NCBI GenBank assembly: GCA_946886075.1
Contig: CAMPHR010000020.1
Location: 1-51,637, forward strand
Length of the DNA stretch: 51,637 bases
Reading direction: 5' to 3'
Source of the DNA: an uncultured Novosphingobium sp.
GTDB taxonomy: Bacteria; Pseudomonadota; Alphaproteobacteria; Sphingomonadales; Sphingomonadaceae
The translations under genes and the position numbers were made by a program. This document shows, in pieces, positions 16,211 to 24,424 of the stretch. The stretch's first letter is position 1, and each line of letters begins with the position of its first letter. Under the pieces are notes generated by a model, which searched no databases, was not told where the DNA came from, and saw only the letters and a program-made list of their open reading frames with translations.

Positions 16211-17197
16211 ATGAACGCCATCACCGGAATCCCCCAAGGGACCGACCTGCGCGCGGAGATCGACCGGCTGCGCAAGGAACGCAACGCCGTCATCCTAGGC
16301 CATTATTACCAGAAGCCTGAAATCCAGGACCTGTCGGACTTCGTCGGCGACAGCCTCGAACTGTCGCGCAAGGCGGCGGAAACCGACGCCGACGTCATCG
16401 CTTTCTGTGGCGTGCGCTTCATGGCCGAAACCGCCAAGATATTGAGCCCGGAAAAGATCGTCGTCCTGCCCGATATGGACGCAGGTTGCAGCCTGGAGGA
16501 CAGCTGCCCGCCCGCCCAGTTCAAAGCGTTCCGCGAAGCCCATCCTGATCATATCGCGCTCAGCTACATCAACTGCTCGGCTGAAGTGAAGGCGCTGTCT
16601 GACATCATCGTCACCAGTTCGTCCGCCGAAACCATCCTCAGCCAGATCCCGCGCGACCAGAAGATCATCTTCGGCCCGGACAAGCATCTGGGCGGTTACC
16701 TGAAGCGCAAATTCAACCGCGACATGCTGCTCTGGCCCGGCGTCTGCATCGTCCACGAGGCGTTCAGCGAGACGGAACTCTTGAAGCTCAAGGCCCAGCA
16801 TCCCGACGCACCCATCGCCGCGCACCCGGAATGCCCGCCTTACATCGTCGATCATGCCGATTATGTGGGGTCCACGAGCGGCATCCTGCAATATGCCAAG
16901 ACGATGACCGGCGACACGCTGATCGTCGCGACTGAACCGCATATCATCCACCAGATGCGCAAGGCGGTGCCGGACAAGAATTTCATCGGCGCGCCGGGCG
17001 CAGACGGCAACTGCAACTGCAACGTCTGCCCGTACATGGCGCTCAACACGATGGAAAAGCTGTACCTCGCGCTCCGCGACCTGCAGCCGCGCATCGAGAT
17101 GGAAGAAGGCCTGCGCCTCGCCGCCAAGAAGAGCCTCGACCGCATGCTGGAACTCGCCAGCGGTACAGTGGGGAAGGGTGATGTGGGTAATCGTTAA
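16211..17197 (+). CDS. nadA: Quinolinate synthase A
   Basis: [4Fe-4S] enzyme of 328 residues that condenses iminoaspartate with dihydroxyacetone phosphate to quinolinate, in de novo NAD synthesis. Landmarks are ILGHYYQKPEIQDLSDFVGDS-like residues 30-50, FMAETAKILSPEK near 78, INCSAEVKA with a cluster cysteine near 120, HPECPPY near 205, and the C-terminal CNCNVCPYMALNTMEKL near 265-281. The start has GAGGAG 8 bases upstream. nadC follows after a dispersed repeat on the same strand. nadB is not in the window, so iminoaspartate must come from an enzyme encoded elsewhere. Confidence 0.96.
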   Translation: MNAITGIPQGTDLRAEIDRLRKERNAVILGHYYQKPEIQDLSDFVGDSLELSRKAAETDADVIAFCGVRFMAETAKILSPEKIVVLPDMDAGCSLEDSCPPAQFKAFREAHPDHIALSYINCSAEVKALSDIIVTSSSAETILSQIPRDQKIIFGPDKHLGGYLKRKFNRDMLLWPGVCIVHEAFSETELLKLKAQHPDAPIAAHPECPPYIVDHADYVGSTSGILQYAKTMTGDTLIVATEPHIIHQMRKAVPDKNFIGAPGADGNCNCNVCPYMALNTMEKLYLALRDLQPRIEMEEGLRLAAKKSLDRMLELASGTVGKGDVGNR

Positions 17198-17215
17198 GGC
17201 ATGCTCCTTGTTTTC

Positions 17216-17299
17216 CGTCACCCCGGGGCTTGACCCGGGGTCCCGCTTTACGTTCAATCGTGTGAAAGCGGGATCCCGGCTCAAGGCCGGGATGACGAG
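17216..17299. repeat. Dispersed inverted repeat, family B copy 2
   Basis: Left arm CGTCACCCCGGGGCTTGACC from 17216 followed by CGGGGTCCCGCTTT; right arm AAAGCGGGATCCCGGCTCAA from 17265 followed by GGCCGGGATGACG. The two arms pair over about 33 bases with a short AT-rich loop. It is located between nadA and nadC and is nearly the same as the copy at 32972, so it is a genome-dispersed element rather than a nad-specific signal. Confidence 0.88.
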
Positions 17300-17356
17300 G
17301 CGGTTGGCGCCGCCTGCGTTTGCTATCCCACTCCGATCAATGCACAGAGAGGCCAG

Positions 17357-18205
17357 ATGACCTTCACCTTGCCCGGCTTCGACCTCGACGCCTTCATCGC
17401 GTCCACTCTAGCCGAAGACCTCGGCCCCGAAGGCCGCGACGTGACCAGCGAAGCAGTCATCCCCGCCGACGCGATCTTCGAAGGTGTGATGGACAGCCGC
17501 GACGCGGTGACGCTCGCCGGCCTCCCCATCGCCGCCGCCTTCTTCCGCGCCCTCGATCCCGATGTGGAAATCGAACTGCTCCGCCAAGACGGCGACCGCG
17601 TCGCGCCAGGCACCGATATCATGCGCATCCGGGGCAAGGCCCGCGCGATGCTGACGGCGGAGCGGTCGGCGCTCAACACGGTCCAGCACCTGACCGGCAT
17701 CGCGACCATGACCCGCGCCTATGTCGATGCGATCATGGGCACCGGCGCGACCCTGCTCGACACGCGCAAAACGATTCCCGGCCTGCGCGTGCTGGAGAAA
17801 TATGCGACGCGGCAGGGCGGCGCGACCAATCACCGCATGGGCCTGTGGGACGCCGCGATGATCAAGGACAATCATGTCGCGGTCGCAGGCTCGGTCGAGG
17901 AAGCCGTCCGCCGCGCCGCCGCCGCCGGGATCGAGCGCATCATCGTGGAAGTCGACCGCATCGACCAGATCGAACCGGCGCTCGCTGCCGGAGCCACCCA
18001 CCTGCTGCTCGACAATATGGACGCGCCCACCCTGCGCGGCGCCGTCACCCTTGTCGGCGGCCGCGTGCCGACCGAAGCCTCGGGCGGCGTCACCCTCCAG
18101 ACCATCCGCGCCAAGGCGGAAACCGGCGTCACCTATATCAGCGTCGGCCGCCTGACCCAGTCCGCCCCCGCCGCCGACATCGGCTTGGACTTCGCCTTTG
18201 CCTAA
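17357..18205 (+). CDS. nadC: Nicotinate-nucleotide pyrophosphorylase (quinolinate phosphoribosyltransferase)
   Basis: The 282-residue cytoplasmic enzyme converts quinolinate and PRPP to nicotinate mononucleotide, the step after NadA. Motifs: AEDLGPEGRDVTSEAV near 19, ERSALNTVQHLTGIAT near 102, DTRKTIPGLRVLEKYA near 136 with substrate-binding Arg/Lys, GGATNHRMGLWDAAMIKDNH near 155-174, and EASGGVTL near 236. The ATG at 17357 has GAGAGG upstream. The stop overlaps the TTG start of the RNase T2 gene by a few bases, so these two are probably translated together despite unrelated functions. Confidence 0.96.
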   Translation: MTFTLPGFDLDAFIASTLAEDLGPEGRDVTSEAVIPADAIFEGVMDSRDAVTLAGLPIAAAFFRALDPDVEIELLRQDGDRVAPGTDIMRIRGKARAMLTAERSALNTVQHLTGIATMTRAYVDAIMGTGATLLDTRKTIPGLRVLEKYATRQGGATNHRMGLWDAAMIKDNHVAVAGSVEEAVRRAAAAGIERIIVEVDRIDQIEPALAAGATHLLLDNMDAPTLRGAVTLVGGRVPTEASGGVTLQTIRAKAETGVTYISVGRLTQSAPAADIGLDFAFA

Positions 18206-18995
18206 AGGGCTGCTGGCCCTCCTGCTTCTCGCCGCGCCAACACCGGCGCTGGCGCAGGCGGCCTATTGTTCGATCCCGCAGCAGGTCCCGCGCCCCCGCC
18301 TCGAACTCCCGCCCACCAGCGAGCCGCGCCGCCTGGTCCCGATCGCGGGCTATACCCTAGCGCTCAGCTGGTCGCCGCACTATTGCGCCAGCGCACGGGG
18401 CGGCGACAGCGCCTTTCAGTGCAGCGGCCGCGACGGCAAGTTCGGCTTCATCCTCCACGGCCTCTGGCCCGAGGGTAGTGGCCGCAATTGGCCGCAATAT
18501 TGCCGCGCCGCCGATCTCCTGCCGCGCCAGGTCATCCGCCAGAACCTCTGCACCACGCCATCCGCCCAGTTGCTCCAGCATGAATGGGCCAAGCATGGCA
18601 GCTGCATGACGACCCGGCCGGAGCTCTATTTCAACCTCGCCCGCGCCTTCTACGACAGCGTCCGCTATCCCAACATGACCGCGCTGGCCCGCCGCGAAAA
18701 ACTGACCGTCGGGCAGTTCGCCGCCGAATTCGCCCGCGCGAACAAGGGACTGACCCCCGACATGATCCGCGTGAAGACCGCGCCCGGCGGCTGGCTCAGC
18801 GAAGTGTCGCTCTGCATGGATCGGGCGATGGACTATGCCCACTGCCCCGCAGGCAAAGCTGGAGCCCCGAACAACGCCCGGCTACGCATCCAGCCCGGCC
18901 CCAACATCCTGCCACCAAAGCCCCGTGCCACGCGCGAACACCGCCCCGCGCTCAAGCTCGACCTTGATCCCAATGCGCAGGTTCCGATCGACTAG
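18198..18995 (+). CDS. Secreted ribonuclease T2 family protein
   Basis: The 265-residue protein starts with a signal peptide (PKGLLALLLLAAPTPALAQA) and should be periplasmic or secreted. It carries both RNase T2 active-site boxes: CAS I FILHGLWPEG at about residues 91-100 and CAS II LQHEWAKHGSC at about 127-138, with the catalytic histidines. Several cysteines (Cys at about 24, 55, 67, 102, 115, 138) suggest disulfides. The TTG start overlaps the nadC stop; it is supported by the signal peptide beginning immediately. It probably degrades RNA for nucleotide scavenging. It ends 7 bases before the convergent DUF4112 gene with no obvious terminator. Confidence 0.9.
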   Translation: MPKGLLALLLLAAPTPALAQAAYCSIPQQVPRPRLELPPTSEPRRLVPIAGYTLALSWSPHYCASARGGDSAFQCSGRDGKFGFILHGLWPEGSGRNWPQYCRAADLLPRQVIRQNLCTTPSAQLLQHEWAKHGSCMTTRPELYFNLARAFYDSVRYPNMTALARREKLTVGQFAAEFARANKGLTPDMIRVKTAPGGWLSEVSLCMDRAMDYAHCPAGKAGAPNNARLRIQPGPNILPPKPRATREHRPALKLDLDPNAQVPID

Positions 18996-19002
18996 CCCCG
19001 CC

Positions 19003-19425
19003 TTAACCCTCGATCGTCACGGTCGAAGGATGATGTTTGTCCAGATGCTTGCGGATGATGCGGAGGTTCTTCGTATTGGACTTGAACAGAAAGTCGAACA
19101 CATCGCCCGCAAAGGGGATCGCACCGACCACTGTGTCGAAGCCCACATTGGCCGCCATCCGCGTCAGCTGCCATTTGGACATGCCAAGATTGCGCGCTTC
19201 CCACACGATCCAGGCGCCCATGGCCGCCGTCGCAAGGTCGCCAACCACCGGGATCAGGCCCACCAGACTATCCAGCCCGACCCGCCGGTTCGTGCCGGGA
19301 ATGACGAACATGCCCTCCAGCACCGCTTCCATCGCCTCGATCCGCCGCCGCACCGATGCCGGATCGCGGCCGAAGCCGGGCATGTCCCGCACCATCCGGT
19401 CGAACTGGTCCTGCGATAACGCCAT
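19003..19425 (-). CDS. DUF4112 domain membrane-associated protein
   Basis: A 140-residue protein with the DUF4112 pattern: PGTNRRVGLDSLVGLIPVVG near 45-64 followed by a hydrophobic stretch (DLATAAMGAWIVWEA), then VGFDTVVGAIPFAGDVFDFLF near 95-114 as a second half with the same GxxPxxGD motif. The two GLIPVVGD / GAIPFAGD motifs suggest an internal duplication. No enzymatic residues are evident. It is preceded on the same strand by the solute-binding lipoprotein gene 18 bases away, so both may be one transcript. Function unknown. Confidence 0.85.
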   Translation of the reverse strand: MALSQDQFDRMVRDMPGFGRDPASVRRRIEAMEAVLEGMFVIPGTNRRVGLDSLVGLIPVVGDLATAAMGAWIVWEARNLGMSKWQLTRMAANVGFDTVVGAIPFAGDVFDFLFKSNTKNLRIIRKHLDKHHPSTVTIEG

Positions 19426-19443
19426 GGCTGATCCTCCTTGGCC

Positions 19444-20925
19444 CTAATTGGTGCTGCGGAACAGATGGTTCAATGGATGCCGCGCACGGGGCGAGGGCAT
19501 GAAGCCGGTCAGCCGCCGCGTCACCAGCGACCAGCGCACCGGCGCGCCCAGGGCGATATAGCCGTTATGCGCCTGCATCAGCGCCTCGGCCTGCGCCACC
19601 CGCGCCATTCGCTCCTCGGCGCTGCTCGCCAGGCTCGCGCTCAGCAACTGCGCATTGGCCTCCTGCGAACAATGTACTTTCCGCGCGCAGCCCACGCGGC
19701 CAAGATACCAGAGCACGCTGTCATAAGCGGCGACCTCATCGACCAGGCGCAGGTCGGCGTCCGACTTCATCGCCACACGCTCGGCAGCAAGGCCGATCAG
19801 CCCCAGATCATGGCGGATGAGCGCGAACAGGCTCGTCGCGCCCGGCCCTTCTGGCAAAGCAACGCGCAGCGAGGGTGGGTCGCCATTATCGCTGCGCCAC
19901 CGGCTGATGACGGCGCTCGCCGCCGCGCGCCGTTCCTCCAGCGGCATGCCCGACCAATCCGGCGCCGTCGGCATGCGCGGCAGGTCGATCTGCGCGGGCA
20001 CGATCTGCTCGGTGATCGCCCAACCCCCTAAGGGAAAGAGGATCGGCAGCTGACTGCGGTCGATCGCCATGTTGATCGCGCGGCGTACACCATCATCGTC
20101 CAGCAGCTTGCCCTTGCCGGTCACAGCAAAGCCCAGCAGCCCCTGCACGGGATCGACCCGCACCGCGTCGCGGTCAATGCCTGCGGGCACCAGCAGCGGC
20201 AGGTCGGCAAAGCGCCCGCCCAGCACAGCCTCCGCCTTGCGCTCCCGGAAGCGGATAATCGCCAGCGCGGCCCGTTCCGCACGCAGGATGCGCGTCTCCC
20301 AAGCTTCCGCCTTCGCCTCGTCGCCATCTTCGCCGCCGCTTGCCCGGTCTACCGGCGTCAGCATCAACGCCTTGCCCCATTTCTCGCGGCGATAAGGACC
20401 CGTACCGCCCTGACGCGACAGCAGGCCCATCTGCGGCTGAGCCAGCATCTGCAACAAATAGGGGCGTGGATGGGACAGGCGGATTTCGATCACCTCGCCG
20501 GTCATCGGCACGACCGCCTCGACCGCGTCCAGCGGTCCGTCCGGATCAAGCCGCCGCAGCGCCTCGATCCGTGCCGTCAGCAGCCGCGCGACATCGCCTG
20601 CCGTCACCTTCGACCCGTCGGGCCATTCCGCGCGGCGCAGGCGGAAGATATAGCTGCGCCCATCCTCCTCGACGATCCATCGCTGGGCGAGCGCAGGCAA
20701 TATCTCGCCGCTTGCGTCAAAGGCGACCAGTCCCTGCGCCGTCGCCTCCAGAATCAGCTTCGCGCCGGGATCGGGCAGGTTTTCCAGCGGCTTGGCAAAG
20801 TCAGCGGCCGTTCCGATGACGCTCACCACCACCGGTCCGCTCGCCTCCTGCGAACAGCCCACGACCATCGCGGCCGCGCCCATCAGGACAGCCATGGATC
20901 GAAGCAGGGGGGCAGCCACGGTCAT
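19444..20925 (-). CDS. ABC-type peptide/nickel solute-binding lipoprotein, family 5, without a cognate transporter nearby
   Basis: The 493-residue protein resembles the DppA/OppA/NikA family. Visible are ILEATAQGLVAFDASGEILP, LAQRWIVEEDGRSYIFRLRR, DGSKVTAGDVARLL and VRRAINMAIDRSQLPILFPLGG. A lipobox VVGC at about residues 21-24 makes it a predicted lipoprotein. I chose the ATG at 20925 (MTVAAPLLRSMAVLMGAAAM), not a TTG at 20988, because the signal peptide starts there. It lacks part of the length of typical family members (about 520-550) and no permease or ATPase gene lies near, so it is either an orphan binding protein or a repurposed one. The convergent DUF4112 gene follows on the same strand. 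Confidence 0.8.
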   Translation of the reverse strand: MTVAAPLLRSMAVLMGAAAMVVGCSQEASGPVVVSVIGTAADFAKPLENLPDPGAKLILEATAQGLVAFDASGEILPALAQRWIVEEDGRSYIFRLRRAEWPDGSKVTAGDVARLLTARIEALRRLDPDGPLDAVEAVVPMTGEVIEIRLSHPRPYLLQMLAQPQMGLLSRQGGTGPYRREKWGKALMLTPVDRASGGEDGDEAKAEAWETRILRAERAALAIIRFRERKAEAVLGGRFADLPLLVPAGIDRDAVRVDPVQGLLGFAVTGKGKLLDDDGVRRAINMAIDRSQLPILFPLGGWAITEQIVPAQIDLPRMPTAPDWSGMPLEERRAAASAVISRWRSDNGDPPSLRVALPEGPGATSLFALIRHDLGLIGLAAERVAMKSDADLRLVDEVAAYDSVLWYLGRVGCARKVHCSQEANAQLLSASLASSAEERMARVAQAEALMQAHNGYIALGAPVRWSLVTRRLTGFMPSPRARHPLNHLFRSTN

Positions 20926-21003
20926 GCGTAGGACAGGCTTAGGGTTTATCAGGCTCAAGTTGAAGCGATCAGAGCGACGACCGTTCAATCAAAATCACTT
21001 TCC

Positions 21004-21097
21004 CCCGTTCGCCCTGAGCTTGTCGAAGGGCTCTATTTCTTCAAGCATAATGCGTCAGAAGGAAGGGAAGGGCTTCGACAAGCTCAGCCCGAACGGG
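21004..21097. repeat. Dispersed inverted repeat, family A copy 3
   Basis: Left arm CCGTTCGCCCTGAGCTTGTC from 21005 plus GAAGGGCT, right arm AAGGGCTTCGACAAGCTCAG from 21068 plus CCCGAACGGG. Here the element lies between two divergent genes, unlike the other full-length copies, which are between convergent ones. The right end overlaps a separate perfect hairpin (21095-21122). Confidence 0.85.
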
Positions 21098-21122
21098 TGA
21101 CGATGCGCCCGCATCGTCACCC
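21095..21122. repeat. Perfect 13-bp inverted repeat abutting the family A element
   Basis: GGGTGACGATGCG (21095-21107) and its exact reverse complement (21110-21122) are separated by CC. It is 83 bases upstream of the beta-helix gene start and could be an operator or a hairpin in the leader. It is not part of the family A repeat sequence as found elsewhere in the window. Confidence 0.6.
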
Positions 21123-21204
21123 GACCCGATCTGTCCCGTAACAGGATTTTGTTAACCACGACTCCGCATTGGCCGCTCTGTCACCCACGCCTATGACTTT
21201 AGAT

Positions 21205-22143
21205 ATGCGCATCCTCTCCACGATCCTGCTCGTTTCCGCCGCCGCTGGTGCCGCTGCCCTGGCGCAGGGCATGCCGACGCCCTTCACCGTGGCGGAAAGC
21301 GGGCGGGGCTATAGCGCGCTTAAGGATGCGGTGGCGGCGATCGGCAATGGCAAGGGCACGATCCTGATCGCGCCCGGCACCTATGCCCAATGCGCGGTGC
21401 AGCAGGGTGGCGACGTCAGCTTTCGCGCCCAGACGCCGGGCAGCGTCATCCTCGACGGCGTGCCGTGCGAGGGCAAGGCGGCGCTGGTGCTGCGCGGCCG
21501 TTCGAGCAACGTCGATGGCATCGTCTTCCAGAATCTGCGTGTGCCTGACGGCAATGGCGCAGGCATCCGGTTGGAAAGCGGCAACCTGACCGTCGCCAAC
21601 AGCCTGTTCCGCAACAGCGAGCAGGGCATTTTGAGCGGCGACGCGCCGGGCAACAGCGTCACGATCGACAAATCCACCTTCCGCCATCTTGGCCGCTGCG
21701 ATCGCGACCTGGACTGCGCCCATGGCATCTATATCGGCCGTTATGGCAGCCTGAAGGTCACGCGCTCGCGCTTCGACCAGGGTGATGGCGGCCATTATCT
21801 GAAAAGCCGCACGCCGCGCGTCACCATCACCGGGAACAGTTTCGACGACAGCCATGGTCATCTGACCAACTATATGATCGACCTGTCCAACGGGGCGAGC
21901 GGTGAGATCAGCGGCAATGAAATGGTGCAGGGCCGCGACAAGGACAATCACAGCGCCTTCATCACCGTCGCCCCCGAAGGCCGCGAACATGACAGCAGCG
22001 GCTTGTCGATCGCGGGCAACAGCGCCTCCTTCGTGCCCGGCCTGCAACGTGGCAGCAGCTTCGTCGCCAACTTCACCGCCGACCCTGTGAAGATCGGCGC
22101 GAATCGGTTGGCGAGCGGCATCAAGGTCACCGACCGCCGCTAG
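21205..22143 (+). CDS. Secreted right-handed parallel beta-helix protein
   Basis: The 312-residue protein begins with a signal peptide (MRILSTILLVSAAAGAAALA). The mature part starts with FTVAESGRGYSALKDAVAAI and GTILIAPGTY, as in pectate-lyase-like exported proteins, then regular repeats of about 22 residues with IRLESGNLTVANSLFRN, VTIDKSTFRHL, LKVTRSRFD, VTITGNSFDD and GEISGNEMV turns, typical of PbH1 coils. No lyase active site is recognised; a carbohydrate-related role is possible but unproved. An ATG at 21193 would add four residues; neither start has a clear ribosome binding site. It stands alone, downstream of a repeat and a perfect hairpin. Confidence 0.8.
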   Translation: MRILSTILLVSAAAGAAALAQGMPTPFTVAESGRGYSALKDAVAAIGNGKGTILIAPGTYAQCAVQQGGDVSFRAQTPGSVILDGVPCEGKAALVLRGRSSNVDGIVFQNLRVPDGNGAGIRLESGNLTVANSLFRNSEQGILSGDAPGNSVTIDKSTFRHLGRCDRDLDCAHGIYIGRYGSLKVTRSRFDQGDGGHYLKSRTPRVTITGNSFDDSHGHLTNYMIDLSNGASGEISGNEMVQGRDKDNHSAFITVAPEGREHDSSGLSIAGNSASFVPGLQRGSSFVANFTADPVKIGANRLASGIKVTDRR

Positions 22144-22187
22144 CCGGTTCGCTTGCGTGGCGGACCGCTGCGCCCGATAATGCCGCC

Positions 22188-22391
22188 ATGCGCAGCACCT
22201 ATGATTCCGCCACCGTCCGCCTCTACCATCTAAGCGACAGCGAAGAAGGTGGCGCCGCCACGACGCTTTTTTACGGCCCGTTAAGCGAAGCCGTGCATAT
22301 CGCGCAGCAACAGCCCGAAGAGATTCAGGACGGGCTATTTATCGCGACCGATAATGATGTGGTTGCCTGGCTGGATTTGCGAGGGGACTGA
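22188..22391 (+). CDS. Small hypothetical protein (67 aa)
   Basis: I do not recognise a named domain. The 67-residue acidic protein (TLFYGPLSEAVHIAQQQPEE, DGLFIATDNDVVAWLDL) reads as a compact alpha/beta protein with no signal peptide or membrane segment. The composition and the codon pattern fit a real gene, and the next gene starts 24 bases after its stop on the same strand, suggesting a two-gene unit. There is no strong ribosome binding site before the ATG. Function unknown. Confidence 0.6.
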   Translation: MRSTYDSATVRLYHLSDSEEGGAATTLFYGPLSEAVHIAQQQPEEIQDGLFIATDNDVVAWLDLRGD

Positions 22392-22415
22392 ATGTCCCTC
22401 GCCGTGGGAGGATGT

Positions 22416-22826
22416 ATGTGGAAGTTGGATGGGTTTTTCGAGGTCAGCTATGATCGCGAGCGCAAACTTATGCGTGTCAGTACCTACGGCTTCTGGAATC
22501 TCGATGTCGCCCATCAGTTCAGCCGTGCGATCCAAGAAGCCGCGCGCATCGCTGACCCGGCATGCGACAGCCTCGTCAATATCTGCCGCACGGAAATCCA
22601 TACCGTGGAAGTGAACGAGGCGCTCGGCCGCATTTCCCAAAACATGCAGAATGCCGATACCGGGCGGGTCGCCATAGTGTCGCCGTCGATGCTGTTGCGC
22701 ATGCAGACGAAGCGCACACAGCATCCCGACTGCTCCTATGTCTATTTCGAAACGGAGGAGCAGGCGCTGGAATGGCTCGCGTCATCTCCCGGCGACTCGG
22801 TACCGCAGGCGCGCGCCGCAGGCTGA
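22416..22826 (+). CDS. Hypothetical protein, possible STAS/SpoIIAA-like fold
   Basis: The 136-residue protein (WKLDGFFEVSYDRERKLMRV, STYGFWNLDVAHQFSRAIQE, and a WLA end near residue 122) has the beta-strand/helix rhythm of SpoIIAA-like (STAS) proteins, in which a short strand is followed by FWxxxxAxxF. I am not certain of the family. The ATG at 22416 is chosen because GGGAGGATGT lies immediately before it; an in-frame ATG at 22392 lacks this. It forms a pair with the 67-residue gene upstream and converges with the ScfR-type regulator gene. Confidence 0.65.
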   Translation: MWKLDGFFEVSYDRERKLMRVSTYGFWNLDVAHQFSRAIQEAARIADPACDSLVNICRTEIHTVEVNEALGRISQNMQNADTGRVAIVSPSMLLRMQTKRTQHPDCSYVYFETEEQALEWLASSPGDSVPQARAAG

Positions 22827-22864
22827 TTCGACACGCGCTCGGGCTCAGAGTTACGGCCCTGCAT

Positions 22865-24280
22865 TCAACTGTCGGCAAAGCCAAAGGGCGCATAACCCCG
22901 GCGGAAATCTTCTGGCAGCATCTCGCGCCCGATGGGCGGCGCTGAACGGGCCATGCACTGGTTGCGGTGGCACAGGCGGCAAGTGAGGCCGATCGGCGTC
23001 GGCTCCGATGGCCCCATCCCCTGCGAGTAGAACCCCTGCGTGTAGATCAGCCGATGGGCATGGTCCGCCGCGCAGGCAAGCGCAATCGCGCGCTCGACAC
23101 GCGGCGCGCCCCAGCCGCCACCACCCGCCGTCACCCTGCGCGCGATCGAAAAGAAACGCTGCCCGTCGGGCAATTCCAGCCACTGCGTAACCACCTCGTC
23201 CGGCCGTTCAAACACATGATGGATCGACCAGAGCGGGCATGATCCGCCATGGCGGGCAAAGGGGAAGCCCGCACCGTCCAGCCGCTTGCTGATATTCCCT
23301 GCCTTGTCCACGCGCAGGAAGAAGAAGGGCACCCGTTCCTGCCCCGGCTTTTGCAGCGTGGTCAGCCGGTGCGCCGTCTGTTCGAAGCTGGTGCCGAACT
23401 GCCGGGCCAGTCCCTCGACATCATAGCGCCGCGCCTCCACCGCTTTGGCAAAGGCGCCATAGGGCATCAGGATGGCGGCAGCGCCATAATTGGCGAGGCC
23501 CTGGCGGGCGAGCTGCCGCCCGCTCGCGCTGGCAAACTGCCCATCCTTCAGCAGCATCTCCATCTCGCCGCGCATTTCCAGATAGGTGATCTGGATTGCC
23601 AGTTGAAAAGCGGTGCTGGCACTGTCCAGCGCATCATTGACCAGAACCGCGTCGCGATGCCGGTCCAGCCTGCGCATCGACCCTGCCATGACATCTGGCG
23701 GCAGGCGGCGGACGCGCAGGCCGTGCTTGCTCTTGAGCCAGGCCGCCTTGCCGCCCGCCTGTTCAATGTCCGCCGCCAGCCTTTCGCCCGCGTCGTCGAG
23801 CGGCGGGAAGCTGTTGCGCCGCGCGCCCAGGAAGCGGCGGGCATCGGCGGACGGATCGGGGGCTTGCTCCGCTGTCTCGGCGCGATCCCCGCTCCGATCC
23901 GCCAGCGCCAGCTGCTCCTCGCGAAAGGCGGTATGCAGCCGCAGCAGCGCCTCGCTGAAGCCGGGATAGTTGATCGCGACATCCTGCATGGCAAGGGCGG
24001 GGAGATCGATGTCGGCGAACATCGGGTCCTTCAGCACCGCCTGCAACCGCGCCGTCTGCTCCGCGCCGCCATCGCCGGCCAGCTCGCTCATGTCCATCCG
24101 GTAAGTCCGCGCCAGCCGCAACAGCATGTCCGCGGTCAGCGGCCGCTGGTTCCGCTCCAGCAGCGCGACATAGGACGCGGAAATCTCCAAGTCCGCCGCC
24201 ATGTCCGACTGGGTCAGCCCCAGCTCGCGCCGCAACCGCCGCAAGCGCGGACCCATGTATACCGGGCGATCCTTGGCCAT
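22865..24280 (-). CDS. ScfR/RamB-type short-chain fatty acyl-CoA regulator (XRE family)
   Basis: The 471-residue protein has an N-terminal XRE helix-turn-helix (residues 10-66, with LRRELGLTQSDMAADLEISA and LLERNQRPLT), a central IrrE/ImmA-like domain without an evident HExxH zinc motif, and a C-terminal domain with CPLWSIHHVF and a CRLCHRNQCMARSAPP cysteine cluster, typical of ScfR regulators of acetate, propionate and glyoxylate metabolism. Adjacent divergent aceA is the obvious target. The AGGAG about 11 bases before the ATG supports this start. It probably controls aceA, and perhaps itself, through the shared promoter region, sensing an acyl-CoA. Confidence 0.9.
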   Translation of the reverse strand: MAKDRPVYMGPRLRRLRRELGLTQSDMAADLEISASYVALLERNQRPLTADMLLRLARTYRMDMSELAGDGGAEQTARLQAVLKDPMFADIDLPALAMQDVAINYPGFSEALLRLHTAFREEQLALADRSGDRAETAEQAPDPSADARRFLGARRNSFPPLDDAGERLAADIEQAGGKAAWLKSKHGLRVRRLPPDVMAGSMRRLDRHRDAVLVNDALDSASTAFQLAIQITYLEMRGEMEMLLKDGQFASASGRQLARQGLANYGAAAILMPYGAFAKAVEARRYDVEGLARQFGTSFEQTAHRLTTLQKPGQERVPFFFLRVDKAGNISKRLDGAGFPFARHGGSCPLWSIHHVFERPDEVVTQWLELPDGQRFFSIARRVTAGGGGWGAPRVERAIALACAADHAHRLIYTQGFYSQGMGPSEPTPIGLTCRLCHRNQCMARSAPPIGREMLPEDFRRGYAPFGFADS

Positions 24281-24424
24281 CGTTGTTCAAGCTCCTGTGC
24301 AGATGTTTACAACTATACAGAAGAAGCTTGTAAAGATCGACAACTGAACCTCACGCCCCCTCCCGGCCCGGTCCCACTTCCCCCAAAACGCTTTCAACTC
24401 GCTATTTCATTGAGGGGAAAACCA
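24281..24424. promoter_or_regulatory. Divergent control region of the ScfR-type gene and aceA with a symmetric promoter/operator
   Basis: TTTACAA (24306-24312) and TTGTAAA (24328-24334) form an inverted repeat. Read rightward, TTTACA then 17 bases then TGTAAA resembles a sigma70 -35/-10 pair for aceA. Read leftward, the same sequence again gives TTTACA-17-TGTAAA for the regulator gene. Predicted starts would leave about an 80-base leader for aceA and about a 20-base one for the regulator. The half-site resembles the TTTGCAAA-like motif known for RamB-type regulators, so the arms may also be the operator. Sequence symmetry is seen; promoter activity is inferred. Confidence 0.6.

Noticed and set aside
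23249..24424. Long upstream extension of the aceA frame (about 390 codons)
   Set aside because: It is opposite the ScfR-type gene and low complexity; a GTG at 24425 with a ribosome binding site marks the real start.
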